Notes under the pieces: generated by a model
Seen by the model: the letters and a program-made list of their open reading frames with translations, nothing else
What the model was told of the DNA's origin: nothing
Database searches by the model: none
DNA from: Gracilaria vermiculophylla
Lineage: Eukaryota; Rhodophyta; Florideophyceae; Gracilariales; Gracilariaceae
DNA length: 64,000 nt
Reading direction: 5' to 3'
Assembly: GCA_019155205.2 (NCBI GenBank)
Contig: JAHNZQ020000004.1
Location: 4,815,403 to 4,879,402 of the forward strand
Shown: in pieces, positions 1 through 11,059 of the stretch
Position numbering within the stretch: position 1 is the stretch's first letter
Layout of the letters: each line of letters opens with the position of its first letter
Program-made: the position numbers and the translations under genes

Positions 1-1
1 C

Positions 2-809
<808 letters not shown>

Positions 810-1838
810 ATGTTGCGAAATCTTATGGTACAGATGACAACGGGAGGGCCACTACGGGCTCCCATCGGGATTCTTAGAAGCTTTACAACTTCCTTCCATT
901 TACCAAAATCAGACTATTCTGCAACAATACCGGATATTCCAGCCAACACCAGGATTGCCTCAGTCGCAATAATTGGGGCCCCGAATGCTGGCAAGTCTTC
1001 TCTATCAAATGCAATGATCGGATGCCGAATTTCCGCGGTTTCTCGCAAAGTGAATGCAACCCGTGATCGCACTGTCGGAGCCTTCACGAGGGGGAACCGC
1101 CAACTCATATTCTGGGATACGCCAGGCGTTGTTGAGCGTCAATTTCTGAGCTCGTTAGGTCCTGAACGAAAACAACTCACCACTTGCGGGTGGGGAGCTG
1201 CCGTGGATGCAGGCGTTGTTGTTATAGTTGTGGATGCATCGCGGGGCGAAAGATACTGGCAGAGATGTGCCCGAATTTCCGAGCAAGTAGCCAAAATTCG
1301 CAGCGATCATCAACGAGAGGGGGGCCTCGTGCTCGTGTTAAATAAGTGCGACAAGGTCTCACCACGGTCAAGAATTTTACTGGCCGCCGATTTCTTTCAA
1401 AGAGATGTTGGGAACTTTGCCTCAACGTTCGAAGACCGACTCTTCATGGTTTCTGCTTATAATGGTCGCGGCGTAGATGACTTGAGAGAAAAACTCCTTG
1501 ACATGACTGTGGAAGGCGAATTTGAAGTTCCCCCGGACACTAAGCATTGTGAAGATGATCTCGATCTGATCAGGCAGCACGTATGGGAAAAGCTTTTGCA
1601 TCGCGTGCATGAAGAAATCCCCTATCAATGCAATTTCAAGAACGAAAGAATGATTGAGCTACCAAACGGCGATGTGTATGTCTCTGAAATTATAAGAGTT
1701 CCGAGACCAAGCACTGTGGGTATTGTTGTCGGTCCCCAAGGCAGTGTGATTGAATGGATTCGCGTTACTGCGGAACAAAGCGCAAGCGAGGCTCTGGGAC
1801 GAACGGTTCATTTGAAACTGCGGGTGGTGGCAGCGTAA
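810..1838 (+). CDS. ERA / ERAL1: Era-like GTPase, probably organellar (mitochondrial or plastid)
   Basis: The 342-residue protein has the full Era plan. The G domain has G1 GAPNAGKS at residues 56-63, G3 DTPG at 103-106, G4 NKCD at 178-181 and G5 SA at 215-216. A C-terminal KH domain follows, with its GxxG loop (GPQG) at 308-311. Era binds the 3' end of small-subunit rRNA and assists assembly of the small ribosomal subunit. The first 35 residues are rich in Arg, Ser and Thr with almost no acidic residues, which fits an organellar targeting peptide; whether mitochondrion or plastid is the target cannot be told. The ATG at 810 keeps this leader; a second in-frame Met lies at residue 6. The gene is intronless and converges on the TLDc gene with only 156 bp between stops. 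Confidence 0.93.
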   Translation: MLRNLMVQMTTGGPLRAPIGILRSFTTSFHLPKSDYSATIPDIPANTRIASVAIIGAPNAGKSSLSNAMIGCRISAVSRKVNATRDRTVGAFTRGNRQLIFWDTPGVVERQFLSSLGPERKQLTTCGWGAAVDAGVVVIVVDASRGERYWQRCARISEQVAKIRSDHQREGGLVLVLNKCDKVSPRSRILLAADFFQRDVGNFASTFEDRLFMVSAYNGRGVDDLREKLLDMTVEGEFEVPPDTKHCEDDLDLIRQHVWEKLLHRVHEEIPYQCNFKNERMIELPNGDVYVSEIIRVPRPSTVGIVVGPQGSVIEWIRVTAEQSASEALGRTVHLKLRVVAA

Positions 1839-1994
1839 GGAGCACTGGGAGTTGTTTGAAGTGAATGATGCTTCCCCACCTATTAAGGAGAATATCCGCG
1901 TGTGTGATAGCAATGTGAAAAAAAATTATTTCCATACAAACTGGGTAGCTCAAAGACTGAGAAGATTCCTATCCTAGGACATGGCGCGATAGCG

Positions 1995-2753
1995 CTAACC
2001 AAAGAGGCGCGAAAAAAACCCTTTCTTTGACTGTGACTTTTTGCGCTGCAATTCGTCGACATACTTCTTTGCCACAAGGACTTGAACACTCTTCAATTTG
2101 GCCATGCTGTATTCACCGAATAAGCTCGTTGTGCCGTCGGGCATTCGACAGCTTGACGAGGCCGCGTTAGCCTTCATGATATGCTTAGTTGGGTTCATTG
2201 GAATGCATAAGAGGGCGGCACCGAATCGCACGGCATAGTCATAGAAGTCATAGAGGGTAAGGTCTGTTGGAAGGGCATTAATTATGTCGCCTTCTCGAAC
2301 CGAGAAGACGAACATGGCCTTCTCGTTGGTGGCCTCGCGGTAGTCATCGCGAGCAAGGAAGCCAAAAGCAGTGTAGCCGCCGAAGAACACGTTTTTCTCA
2401 GTTTGACCGAGCAGCAAAGAAGGGACACCTTCGAGCGGCATTTGAACATCGAAGAAAGACTTGTTGGAAAAGCCGTCTACATCAGAAGAATAAATGGAAG
2501 CTAATTGACAGTTTTCCAACATTGTCCCTTTTGTTATGGTAGCTATCGTTGTGTCTGGGAGAAGGAAGGCTTGGAGTTGCCCAGATTGCGCAGATAAGGT
2601 ATCTACCGTCTGTTCCGGGGGGACGCATGCGCGGATGCGAGAGCTTGCGATTCGGGGGCTGGGGAGAGAAGTGGCGCGGGGCACAGGAAGAATACGGGCG
2701 GGACGGATGGGGGCATGAACAAGAAAAGCCATGGCGTCACGAATGCTGGTCAT
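1995..2753 (-). CDS. TLDc-domain protein with probable targeting peptide
   Basis: The 252-residue protein starts at the ATG at 2753. Residues 1-45 are basic and rich in Ala, Pro, Ser and Arg, resembling a plastid or mitochondrial transit peptide. From about residue 82 the sequence follows the TLDc pattern: a C-x-LASIYSS strand, a VPSLLLGQ strand, the NVFFGGYTAFGFL turn (121-132), the KAMFVFS strand (145-151), the FGAALL segment and a final LKSVQVLVAK strand. TLDc domains in other eukaryotes are linked to oxidative-stress protection and V-ATPase regulation; the role here is not known. The C terminus is strongly basic (QRKKSQSKK). The reading frame stays open upstream to 3023, but only from a GTG and through non-protein-like sequence, so I reject that extension. 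The gene is head-to-head with UPF1. Confidence 0.7.
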   Translation of the reverse strand: MTSIRDAMAFLVHAPIRPARILPVPRATSLPSPRIASSRIRACVPPEQTVDTLSAQSGQLQAFLLPDTTIATITKGTMLENCQLASIYSSDVDGFSNKSFFDVQMPLEGVPSLLLGQTEKNVFFGGYTAFGFLARDDYREATNEKAMFVFSVREGDIINALPTDLTLYDFYDYAVRFGAALLCIPMNPTKHIMKANAASSSCRMPDGTTSLFGEYSMAKLKSVQVLVAKKYVDELQRKKSQSKKGFFSRLFG

Positions 2754-3221
2754 TGATGTGGGCGGAGGTATCAAAGGTAGGCTCGCCCGGGTTCTGAGAG
2801 TGTGATCAGAGCGGACGCGTATTACTCTACACAAAAAGGGCCGCTTGTGAACCAGCAACACGTGCAAGTGGCTCGCTTTCAGTGGCGCTGACCGGCCGCA
2901 CGCAGCGTTCAAGCGTGGAGTTGCCACCGGCCCTCCTGCGCGGGGCGCATTGAACGCGTGCTCTCGGCGTACGCAATGTGTGCACCGCTCCATAAAAATT
3001 CCCGAATTTAAAGGCAGTGCCACGAATCGTGCAAGCCTTCCGTCGCGGGTGCCGGGCGCAGTGTTGGACCAGTCTCCGTCGCCACAGCGGACATTTTCTC
3101 TGTACCAAGGGTATTACAAAGCCAGCACGCCCCGACCGCCTCTTGGCCTCAGCGCGCTTTCCCCAGCGGCTCTCATCCCGTCGCCGGCCGGTAGCTGCTG
3201 GCGCCCCTCTTTGAGCGCGAT
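2754..3221. promoter_or_regulatory. Bidirectional promoter region between TLDc gene and UPF1
   Basis: This 468-bp GC-rich gap lies between two divergent start codons and must contain both promoters. The open frames crossing it in several phases reflect the low stop-codon density of GC-rich DNA. No specific motif is claimed. Confidence 0.5.
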
Positions 3222-6212
3222 ATGGCCGAGAAATGTGACCTCTCTTTCCTTAATGAAGACGACGACTTGCTGGATGTGCCACACACGCCCAAGCAGCTCC
3301 ACGCTCTAGATTCCTCCGTGCGAGCCGTCGCTGCTGCGTTAGGTGACCTCGACTTTGAAGAGGAAGTCGATGATGAGGACACTATCACCGACGAAAAGCT
3401 CCCAGAGCATGCCTGCGCTTACTGCGGCATCCACGACCCCGCCTGCGTTGTGCACGACAAAGTGGACAATCGCTGGTACTGCAATGGGCGCGGCAAGCTG
3501 CCTGGCAGCCACATCATCACCCACCTTGTGCGTTCCCGCCACAAGGAGGTTAGCTTGCACAAGGACTCGCCTTTGGGAGACACCGTGTTGGAATGTTACA
3601 ATTGCTGCACGACAAATGTCTTCCTCCTTGGCTTTGTTCCCGCTCAAGGTGACTCTGTCGTCGTATTGCTCTGCCGCGAGCCGTGTTTGCATGCGAAGGG
3701 GCTCGAAGACATGAATTGGGAACTCGATGCATGGCAACCCCTTATCGTGGACGGACAGTTTCTGCCGTGGTTGGTCCGTGTTCCATCGGAAAAAGAAATG
3801 GCCCGATCAAGACAAATAAGCGTTGCAGAGGCGAACAAGCTGGAGGAGCTGTGGAAAACAGATCCCAAAGCCGCTTTGGAAGATATATCGAAGCCGAGCA
3901 ATATTGAAGAATTACCTAGAGCACTGCTTCGGTATGAAGATGGGTACCAGTTCCAACGCATTTTTGGTGCACTGGTAAAAGCGGAGTCAGAAAACGATCG
4001 CAGGATGAAGGAGGAACAGAGCAGGTCGAATATCACTGTTCGCTGGGACATTAGTTTGAACAAGCGTCGTGTTGCGAATTTCATAATCCCGCAAATGTCA
4101 GACGGTGACATCCGCATAATGCATGGAGACGAGATAAGACTAACACATCCGGGTTTAAAATGGGAGTGCGTCGGAATGGTGAAGGGATTCACCACCGACG
4201 AAGAGGTAGCCCTCGAGCTCAGAAGCGGCCGCTCTTCATCTCGTGCTCCAATCGAAACAACTTCGGGTTTTCGCGTCGAGATTGTGTGGAAATCCACGTC
4301 TTTCGATCGTATGACTGTCGCACTTCGTCAATTTGCGGTTGATGAGACCTCTGTTTCGGGTTATTTGTTTCATCGCATCCTTGGGCATGAGGTCCACCCT
4401 CAGGTTGTCAAAACTTCCAACATCCCGGAAAGCCTAAGTGCTCCGAACTTGCCCCAGCTCAATGACTCTCAAAAGATTGCAGTACGCTCTGTGCTCGAAG
4501 CCCCTTTATCTTTAATTCAAGGTCCTCCTGGTACCGGAAAGACGGTTACGTCTGCTACAATCGTTTATCATCTAACAAAGCAGGTCAAGGGTAAGATCCT
4601 TGTGTGCGCGCCGAGTAATATTGCAGTGGATCAACTCAGCGAGAAAATTGCGTTGACTGGACTGAAAGTTGTGCGCGTTGTTGCTAAATCCCGTGAGGCG
4701 CTTGCATCGGCCGTGGAACATTTGTCACTCCATTATCAAGTTCGCCATGTTGATAATCGTGAAGAGTCTGAACTGAACAAACTCATGAAGTTACGTGAAG
4801 AAACTGGTGATCTAAGCGATAGGGATGACCGACGGCTCAGGTCTTTAAAGAGAGCTACCGAGCGCGAGCTACTAGATGCTGCTGATGTTATCTGCACTAC
4901 ATGTACTTCTGCAGGAGACCCGAGACTCTCTTCCCTACGCTTCCGCTCGGTATTGATCGATGAGGCCACTCAGGCCTCGGAACCAGAAACGCTAATTCCT
5001 ATCGTTCATGGTTGTAAGCAACTTGTCTTTGTAGGAGATCATTGTCAATTGGGACCAGTCATAACGGAGAAGAGAGCGGCTGCTGCCGGACTTGGACAGT
5101 CAATGTTTGAACGGTTGGTTGCCCTTGGTGTGAGGCCCATTCGCTTACAAGTGCAATATCGTATGCATCCTTTTTTATCAGCGTTTCCCTCTGTTACGTT
5201 CTATGAAGGAACTTTGCAGAATGGCGTTTCAGCAGACGACCGCAAATCATCACTTGCTGAATTTCCCTGGATAGATTCATCTCGTCCAATGATATTCTGG
5301 TCGCAGACTGGGCCCGAAGAAGTTTCCGCGTCTGGAACGAGTTACTTAAATCGTGTTGAGGCGGCGGCCGTTGAGAAAGCTGTCACACACCTTCTCAAGG
5401 CTGGGGTTGCTGCAGATCAAATTGGTGTAATCACTCCATATGAGGGTCAGCGGGCATATGTTGTGTCTCACTTTGCTCGAATGGGACCGCTACGACATGA
5501 TTTATACCGAGATGTTGAAGTTGCTTCAGTTGACGCGTTTCAGGGTAGGGAGAAAGCCTACATTATTCTGTCATGCGTACGCTCAAACGAACATCAAGGA
5601 ATCGGGTTTCTCGCCGACCCTCGACGTCTTAACGTGGCTTTGACTCGTGCACGTCTAGGAAACATCATCATCGGCAATCCGAAAGTTCTGTCTCGGCAGT
5701 CATTGTGGGCGGCCCTTCTGCTGCACTACAGAGACAATGGGGTGCTGGTTGAAGGGCCGTTGGCCAACTTGAAACCATGCGTGGTCTCGATCTCTCGACC
5801 TCGTCGACGCCAGAACGGGGAATTTGCGCGTTATACGCCTGTACCGCCTGGTCCAACCTCGATGTCCGGTACAAGCCAAGACCCCGAATTTCATCCTCCG
5901 CCGTCTCTTGATCGCGTTCGCAATGGTTCTATGGTGTCTGGAGACGGAGGTCCTGGTCTTATTGGAGACGGCAGGCTCGGGGGATCAATTGTGAATTCGA
6001 TGATGCAGAACTCTCGAGTTCCATTGCCCCAGATGCCGTTTGGGATGATGGGATCCCTGTTTGCACCGCCGCACACTCTGTCTCTCACCCAAAGTACACC
6101 ATTCCAGTCCGGTGGTGTTGACCAAGGCGCCTCTACTTTAGGGCTCAACTCTGTGGATCGACGTGGGGCACCGTCCAACGACTATTCATATCAGGCTCCA
6201 GGATGGAAGTAA
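3222..6212 (+). CDS. UPF1: UPF1/RENT1 RNA helicase of nonsense-mediated mRNA decay
   Basis: This intronless 996-residue protein has the complete UPF1 core. The N-terminal Cys/His-rich domain begins at about residue 64 ([14 protein letters not shown]) and binds UPF2 in other eukaryotes. Superfamily 1 helicase motifs follow: Walker A GPPGTGKT at 434-441, DEAT at 580-583, [14 protein letters not shown], the VDAFQGREK motif and the NVALTRAR motif. The conserved [21 protein letters not shown] block ends the helicase core. UPF1 is the ATP-driven RNA helicase that marks and dismantles mRNPs with premature stops. The C-terminal tail (about 130 residues, rich in Gly, Pro, Met and Ser) is shorter than the SQ-rich tail of animals and plants. 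The start ATG lies 39 residues before the acidic FEEEVDDED segment that precedes the Cys/His domain. Confidence 0.98.
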   Translation: MAEKCDLSFLNEDDDLLDVPHTPKQLHALDSSVRAVAAALGDLDFEEEVDDEDTITDEKLPEHACAYCGIHDPACVVHDKVDNRWYCNGRGKLPGSHIITHLVRSRHKEVSLHKDSPLGDTVLECYNCCTTNVFLLGFVPAQGDSVVVLLCREPCLHAKGLEDMNWELDAWQPLIVDGQFLPWLVRVPSEKEMARSRQISVAEANKLEELWKTDPKAALEDISKPSNIEELPRALLRYEDGYQFQRIFGALVKAESENDRRMKEEQSRSNITVRWDISLNKRRVANFIIPQMSDGDIRIMHGDEIRLTHPGLKWECVGMVKGFTTDEEVALELRSGRSSSRAPIETTSGFRVEIVWKSTSFDRMTVALRQFAVDETSVSGYLFHRILGHEVHPQVVKTSNIPESLSAPNLPQLNDSQKIAVRSVLEAPLSLIQGPPGTGKTVTSATIVYHLTKQVKGKILVCAPSNIAVDQLSEKIALTGLKVVRVVAKSREALASAVEHLSLHYQVRHVDNREESELNKLMKLREETGDLSDRDDRRLRSLKRATERELLDAADVICTTCTSAGDPRLSSLRFRSVLIDEATQASEPETLIPIVHGCKQLVFVGDHCQLGPVITEKRAAAAGLGQSMFERLVALGVRPIRLQVQYRMHPFLSAFPSVTFYEGTLQNGVSADDRKSSLAEFPWIDSSRPMIFWSQTGPEEVSASGTSYLNRVEAAAVEKAVTHLLKAGVAADQIGVITPYEGQRAYVVSHFARMGPLRHDLYRDVEVASVDAFQGREKAYIILSCVRSNEHQGIGFLADPRRLNVALTRARLGNIIIGNPKVLSRQSLWAALLLHYRDNGVLVEGPLANLKPCVVSISRPRRRQNGEFARYTPVPPGPTSMSGTSQDPEFHPPPSLDRVRNGSMVSGDGGPGLIGDGRLGGSIVNSMMQNSRVPLPQMPFGMMGSLFAPPHTLSLTQSTPFQSGGVDQGASTLGLNSVDRRGAPSNDYSYQAPGWK

Positions 6213-7200
6213 GCACATATGAAATCTAAGGAAAACCAGAACGGTATGCTACTAATTTCAAAGAGGACAGCACAGCTGAGGAATGTCTATTTATGCAATT
6301 CACGTTGTATGTATGATTTGGTTTGTGGTGTTTGCCTGGAGATCAGCAAAAGTTAGTGCTCACGGATACACATGCTTCAATGTCGCTTACAGCACCAGCT
6401 GCTTCACGCGGCAGCCTAATTATTTTGTCGGGCGTGATGACGTGTATGAGCACTGATCGCAGAATATGCAGTTTGGCTATCTGCTAATGGCGTGAGCGCA
6501 GGGCGGTGGAACTGCAGACGCGGAATGATGAAGGCAGGTATGATGGGGGTGAGGAGAACAAAGCATGGAAGGGCAAAGTTTGTGGAGGCGAAAGCGGCAC
6601 ATGGTCCGAGGGATGCGGCGTCGGGCGCTCCGTGCTTGGTGCGCGCATCAGAGAAAAATGCGTTAGGGTGGCATGAAGTAGCACACCGCTTCGGCAGTCA
6701 TCGGAGCTGTGCAATGGGTGTAGCACGAAGGTCAACTAGATAACATAGTTGGTCAGTTGTTAGGGGCGTGGACATCGCGAATGGTTGATGAAACTTGGGG
6801 TTACAGGGGTACAATTTGGACTTCAGCGAGCCGACTGTAAACCAGAAGCACAGTGACGAAACCGCCAGCGGGAAGAGGCGCGCGAGTGGTTTGTGACGAG
6901 TAGCTTCTTCATACATTCGACTTGCACCATAGCGATGCGAGTAGGGAAAGTAAGCTGGCTTATGTGTGCGGCTGGAAGTGCGAGAGCCGTGACGCTTTGT
7001 CAAAGAGTACTGCCGCTGTATCGCCGTTGTGTAAAGATTGGTTTCAAACGTCTGCAGCCGTTCTTCATCGTCGTCGCATGCTGGCCAGCTTTGGCCAAGT
7101 AGCGGTTGGTACACTATCCTGTACACATGTAATACGTGCAATACCAACGCGCTGCATTTTGATAGACATGCGTCTTCATGCGGGCTGATTTCATTAACGA
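6213..7200. other. Intergenic region without a recognised gene
   Basis: After UPF1 I find no frame with protein-like sequence or a family match. A block at about 7060-7150 loosely resembles 40258-40350 (shared pieces around CGTGCTGGCC and ACACRTGTAATAC). Both lie beside mariner-type ends, suggesting a degenerate repeat. Confidence 0.5.
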
Positions 7201-7202
7201 CG

Positions 7203-7340
7203 TATACAGTCTGTTTCAAAATCGTATCACGTTGGTGTCAAAGTAAAATAATCGTAATTTTGATACTGTACGGCTACCAAATCGAGTTTTAAAATAAATT
7301 CAAGTCCAGATCACGTTTCAAAAACATAACGTCTTTATAA
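7203..7340. repeat. Terminal fragment of a Tc1/mariner-type element
   Basis: A TA dinucleotide is followed at 7207 by CAGTCTGTTTCAAAATCG. The same terminal sequence appears, inverted, at the right end of the mariner copy at 40074-40092. The following 100 bp are AT-rich and hold no coding remnant. It is probably a short left-end fragment or a MITE derivative. Confidence 0.5.
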
Positions 7341-7434
7341 TCTCTTTAAGCGACTCACAAACTATTTTTCCATCTGCTTGCTAAATAAAGCTAATACAGC
7401 GTCTGTGCATTGCATTGATGTAGCCATTATTTGT

Positions 7435-7852
7435 TGTTGTGTGTTGAGCCACCAAGCCAGTTGTGGATGTGTGATTGGTGTATGTGGATGTAGATGGAGG
7501 TAGATGTCGTTGGTGTTGATGGTACAGATGTAGATAATGTAGAACAGGATACCCAACGGAAGATGATGCAGAACCTTGGTGACGATTATCGGATACCAGC
7601 CTCGTCTCTACACTGATTAGAGGTACAGTAGGTAGCAGACGCAGACCGTTGTCGTCGGGAATGGAAGGTAGTGAGGGAGAGGTAGGAGAGAAGCAAGGTA
7701 GAGGTAGAAGAGAGAGTTTATCGTCGCTCACTGAGTCAAAAGTTCATGCCGGCGGAGATTTTGAGAGAATGGAAAATACTAATTTCTAATTAAAATCGTA
7801 AAAAACGGACAGTAAAGGATTAGAAATATGCTGAAGTGGCACTGCTGGCGCA
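7435..7852 (-). repeat. LTR of Gypsy-1 (3' LTR in element orientation)
   Basis: This 418-bp sequence aligns along its whole length with 15860-16277, sharing blocks such as GTGTATGTGGATGT and ACCGTTGTCGTCGGGAATGG. Its inner (right) flank carries a C run on the plus strand at about 7863-7869, which read on the minus strand is a G-rich, polypurine-tract-like stretch next to the LTR, as expected for a 3' LTR. Confidence 0.85.
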
Positions 7853-8366
7853 ACTCAGCTCAGCCCCCCATAGCTTCGTGTCAGATTCTGAGAAAAAACA
7901 TTTTAATGTTTACGCTATGACATTTCTTCAATTGATTTGTGAGATATGTTACTGCAGAGCCTCTCAATTTCGTTTGACTGTATGCGTAACTGATAATTTT
8001 AGAAACTTGTTTACGCTTCATTTCCGTTGTAGACATTTCTGTAATGTAGACAAACTCAATACATGGGCCGATATCCAATGTAACTTGCATCAAATATCTA
8101 CCCGTAATCACGTCAATCTTCTCTCTGCCACAACATGGGTACTAATGGGCGACTACGAGACCACACACCCACTAAAGCCAACAAAAGAGTCGCTAAATGG
8201 AAACGAGCGTCTCTTTCTTTGTTTTACTTACGGCGCTTAAGCCAAAGCTCATGCGTTAATAGAGCATCTACTATATGTATGTGGGCTTTCCAGAAAAAGA
8301 AGCATATGAACGAGCGTAAGCGTTACACCCTTCGAACGGCTCAGATCGGTTTCCCACATTTCGTAA
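7853..8366. other. Decayed sequence between the Gypsy-1 LTR and the Harbinger transposase
   Basis: This AT-rich stretch shows no recognisable protein. It probably contains the 3' tail of Gypsy-1 and the left terminus of the Harbinger insertion. I could not fix a terminal inverted repeat or a 3-bp target duplication with confidence. Confidence 0.4.
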
Positions 8367-9881
8367 ATCACTTCTGGATGCTTTCAGATAACAAGCTTGT
8401 CTTTATTTCGTTTTATAAGACAAGATATCATGCGAATGCACCCTTTCTTGAAATGGCCTGTTAACAAGCTCTACACCACCCGTAATAAGTATTCTGTCTG
8501 TCCTTTATTGGCTACATGCGTGTTATTGTGGTGGTTGGCAACGCCTTGTAGATGAAAGGATGTAGAAATGTTGTTTGGGCGTCATGGTTCCCAGATGTCT
8601 GAAATATTTTGGGAGGCACTGCACTACTTTGTTGGAGGAAACGCAGATCTATTAATGAGTGAGTTTCAAGCCTCTTTCCGGCGTCCGCGACTCGTGATGT
8701 ACGCAGAAGCCGTGAAAAGAAAAAACAATGGGCTTGATAATACTGTGGGATTTATCGCTGGGGCCATAATTGCTATTGCAGGACCGGGAGGGCAAGAAAT
8801 TCTGCAAAGGATGATCTACAATGGTCATAAACGTAAACACGCAATTAAATTTCAGGCTATCACTACTCCTCGTGGACTAGCAATGCCCCTACATGGAGCC
8901 ATGGAGGGTCGTAGACACGACTGGACGCTGTTTCTACAGAGTAGAATTGATGAGTACATGGGGGTGTTGTTGTGCGTTGATGGTTTGCAGTATGCGTTGT
9001 ATGGGGATTCCGGGTACAGCACACGCCTATACTTGGATACTCCGTTCTTTGGTTCGAACCTATCCAATCTTGAGAAGGCTTTTAATAAGGTCATGGTAAG
9101 GAGTAGAGTGACGGTTGAGTGGTTTTCGTGGTACTGTCAGCCTTCCTGTCGAGGTAGTAAAGCACAACGTCCGCTAGGAGTTTTTGTTGACTCCAAAGGC
9201 GCGTATTTCTAAAGGTGGTCTCCGGTATCCGCTGTTGCGAGCCGGGGGAATCCTAAAAGAGGATCGGCAAACACCAAGCGGAGGAGGAGGTTCACTGGGC
9301 GGACAATGCTCCTACAGGCGCTGCTATGATGCGACCTGCGGATCGGCGGCTTAGAAACCTGCGTTGATCGACGAGAGACTCCAACCGGAAAAGTAGAAGA
9401 AGACTCAAGGGTGCTTGTCTTTACTTCCCCAGAGGTGGAGCTCAGCCGGCAGATTAAGTATCAAGCCGGGAGCCCACCTCGGCAGATCTCGCTACTATAC
9501 TAATCACCTGCCTAAATTAACTAAAATAAATAATAATTCTACCGTTCCTCAAGGATACTGTAGCGCACGTGGGCGGGATTATGCACCACGTGGCCCAGCT
9601 AATAAAATACGAGCCCTCCTTAGGAATATTGTACCGTAAGGCCAAACCACCCTATTTCCGTAGGAGCCACTGTACTACAGTTTTTCAAAGACGTGAAGCA
9701 GTAGTGGACTTATGTCGACTTGAAGCGAAAAATGAGAACGAGGGAGCATGCAGTTGGAACTATCTACTTTGGAGCTGTTTTTCTCACGAACATGCGTAAT
9801 TGCATCTACCCGAAGAGCATATCCAAGTACTTTGAGTGCTCCCCTCCCTCACTCGAAGAATACATGAACCACCGCCTGTAA
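8367..9881 (+). pseudogene. PIF/Harbinger (HARBI1-like) DDE transposase, broken and interrupted by a solo LTR
   Basis: Frame 0 reads as a HARBI1-type nuclease (DDE_Tnp_4). An N-terminal helical part (FRFIRQDIMRMH... to LATPCR) is followed by an in-frame TGA at 8553-8555. It resumes at once with KDVEMLFGRHGSQMSEIFWEAL. The block NGHKRKHAIKFQAITTP and the motif YGDSGYS with the second catalytic Asp are clear. The first catalytic position reads GFIAG where the family has FID, so the Asp is lost. The acidic residue of VEWF is reached at 9117-9119. The frame is then cut by an LTR (9127-9679). Beyond it, from 9685, the protein continues in the expected way (FKDVKQ, a TAG, then ...HAVGTIYFGAVFLTNMRNCIYP..., SPPSLEEYMNHRL) to TAA at 9879-9881. 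Two internal stops, a lost Asp and the insertion make it a pseudogene. Confidence 0.88.
9127..9679 (-). repeat. Solo LTR of Gypsy-2 family inserted in the Harbinger transposase
   Basis: Read on the minus strand from 9679 (TGTAGTACAG) to about 9129 (...CAGTACCA), this matches the two LTRs of the plus-strand element at 22583-23134 and 36143-36695, at almost the same length (551 versus 552 and 553 bp). GTTTT lies at 9122-9126 and again at 9680-9684, a 5-bp target-site duplication if the LTR is taken to 9127. No internal retroelement sequence is present, so it is a solo LTR left by recombination. The last 27 or so residues of the short transposase frame ending at 9212 are LTR sequence, not transposase. 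Confidence 0.9.
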
Positions 9882-10019
9882 AGGCGCGTCTTGTGATGCC
9901 GAAGGCGAGGAACAAAGTCCGCGTCCCGAGCGAAGCGATGGCCGAAGGAGCGTAATTGCAGCCCGGAGGTATCGCGGGAGCAAGCGATTTTGGACTTTGA
10001 AAGCGACGCTCTGCATTTT
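9882..10019. other. Spacer between convergent Harbinger genes
   Basis: A short spacer between the transposase stop and the stop of the Myb-like gene on the other strand. It holds a GC-rich segment with repeated GAAGGCGAGG and GAAGGAGCG pieces. No gene is seen. Confidence 0.4.
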
Positions 10020-10960
10020 TTACATACTGATTGGTTCAGAAGACGGTAGTAAACGGCCTTTCAGCCTCTCTCTATACTTCTTTGTTTCTAATATCTTTCC
10101 AACTGGAGCAAGAACAGCGTAGAGCTGTTTGGTGGAGTCCTCCCTCATTTGATGAATGAGCTCACGCTGCACGTTTGCCTATTCCTTCTTTTCCTGTCGC
10201 TCCTGCGCTCTCTCAGCTCTTTGAGCATTCCGGTCAAGTACTTCTTGCTCAAAGTTTCTGGCTTTCAAGTTAAGGCGCGCCCGATCCACCTCACAACGCG
10301 CTAAATCTGGCGCCTTGATCGCTTCCCCAAAAGCAGCCATCCCGTCCTCACCATCCTTTCTTCCAACTCAAAGCTTCTTCGGCGTCACCTCCTTTGGGGT
10401 GTCTGAATCAGTGTCCGATGACGTCTCCTTTCCCCTCTTAACCTTGTTCTTGAGCGACTGCAAAATTATCTCCCTCCCAGCTGCCAGCTTTTGCTGCTCC
10501 TGGTCACTCTTCGCATCCACGTCTCCCTTTCTTTTCGTAGCCAGATCCTTCCGCGCCTCTACAATGTCGCCCAGTAACTCATCTACCTCCCCTATTTCCC
10601 CACCTACTCCCGACATCACTTTGTCTTGCGCATCTCTCGTCTCAAAATCTTCGACCAGACGCAAAAATCTGTCTTGAATACTCTTAGCATTTACAGAATG
10701 CGCAAAGCTCGGGTTAGCACTTGCCTTAATGGCTGCATCTTTGAACCGCGCCATGGACTCACAATGTGGAGCAATGTGTGCCTTCGAGGCACCCACCTCT
10801 TGGATGATGATGAGGTTTTATGCAGTTGAGAACTTGGGTCTGCGCCCTGACTTGGCTTTGGGCTTAGGACCTTTCTTAGATCCATCATCAGATACAACAA
10901 CGACAGCGCCAAATTTCTTTACTTTTTCTGTGGTAGGAGTGATGTTCGATTATGTTTCCA
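10020..10960 (-). pseudogene. Harbinger-associated Myb/SANT-like DNA-binding protein, frameshifted
   Basis: On the minus strand a basic, Lys/Arg-rich N-terminal segment (SDDGSKKGPKPKAKSGRRPK) leads through a frame break into a helical block (GASKAHIAPHCESMARFKDAAIKA...HSVNAKSIQDRFLRLVEDF). This resembles the trihelix-type accessory proteins of PIF/Harbinger elements, which bind DNA and help import the transposase into the nucleus. An acidic linker (SSDTDSDTP) follows. Below 10368, after a further frame break, comes a coiled-coil tail rich in Arg, Glu and Gln (RNFEQEVLDRNAQRAERAQE), with a TAG inside and a final TAA at 10022-10020. It converges on the transposase, as in other two-gene Harbinger elements. 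At least two frame breaks and one stop make it inactive. Confidence 0.72.
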
Positions 10961-11059
10961 TGGTGGCGAAATGAACTGGGTAGAGTTGTCTGTCTTATCG
11001 AGCCCTCAGTTGAAATTATTTCTGCAACTACTCATATTTCAGCAAACATAGCCTCTCAC

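Noticed and set aside
2754..3023. 90-codon N-terminal extension of the TLDc gene
   Set aside because: It begins at a GTG, reads as Arg/Cys/Pro-rich non-protein sequence, and would remove the plausible targeting peptide at 2753 from the N terminus.
9129..9212. C-terminal end of the short Harbinger transposase frame
   Set aside because: This segment is LTR sequence read through by chance; the true C terminus lies beyond the LTR at 9685-9881.
8136..11040. Possible terminal inverted repeats for the Harbinger element (GGGC-type starts near 8144 and near 11010 inverted)
   Set aside because: The two ends match only weakly and no 3-bp target duplication lines up, so I do not set element borders.
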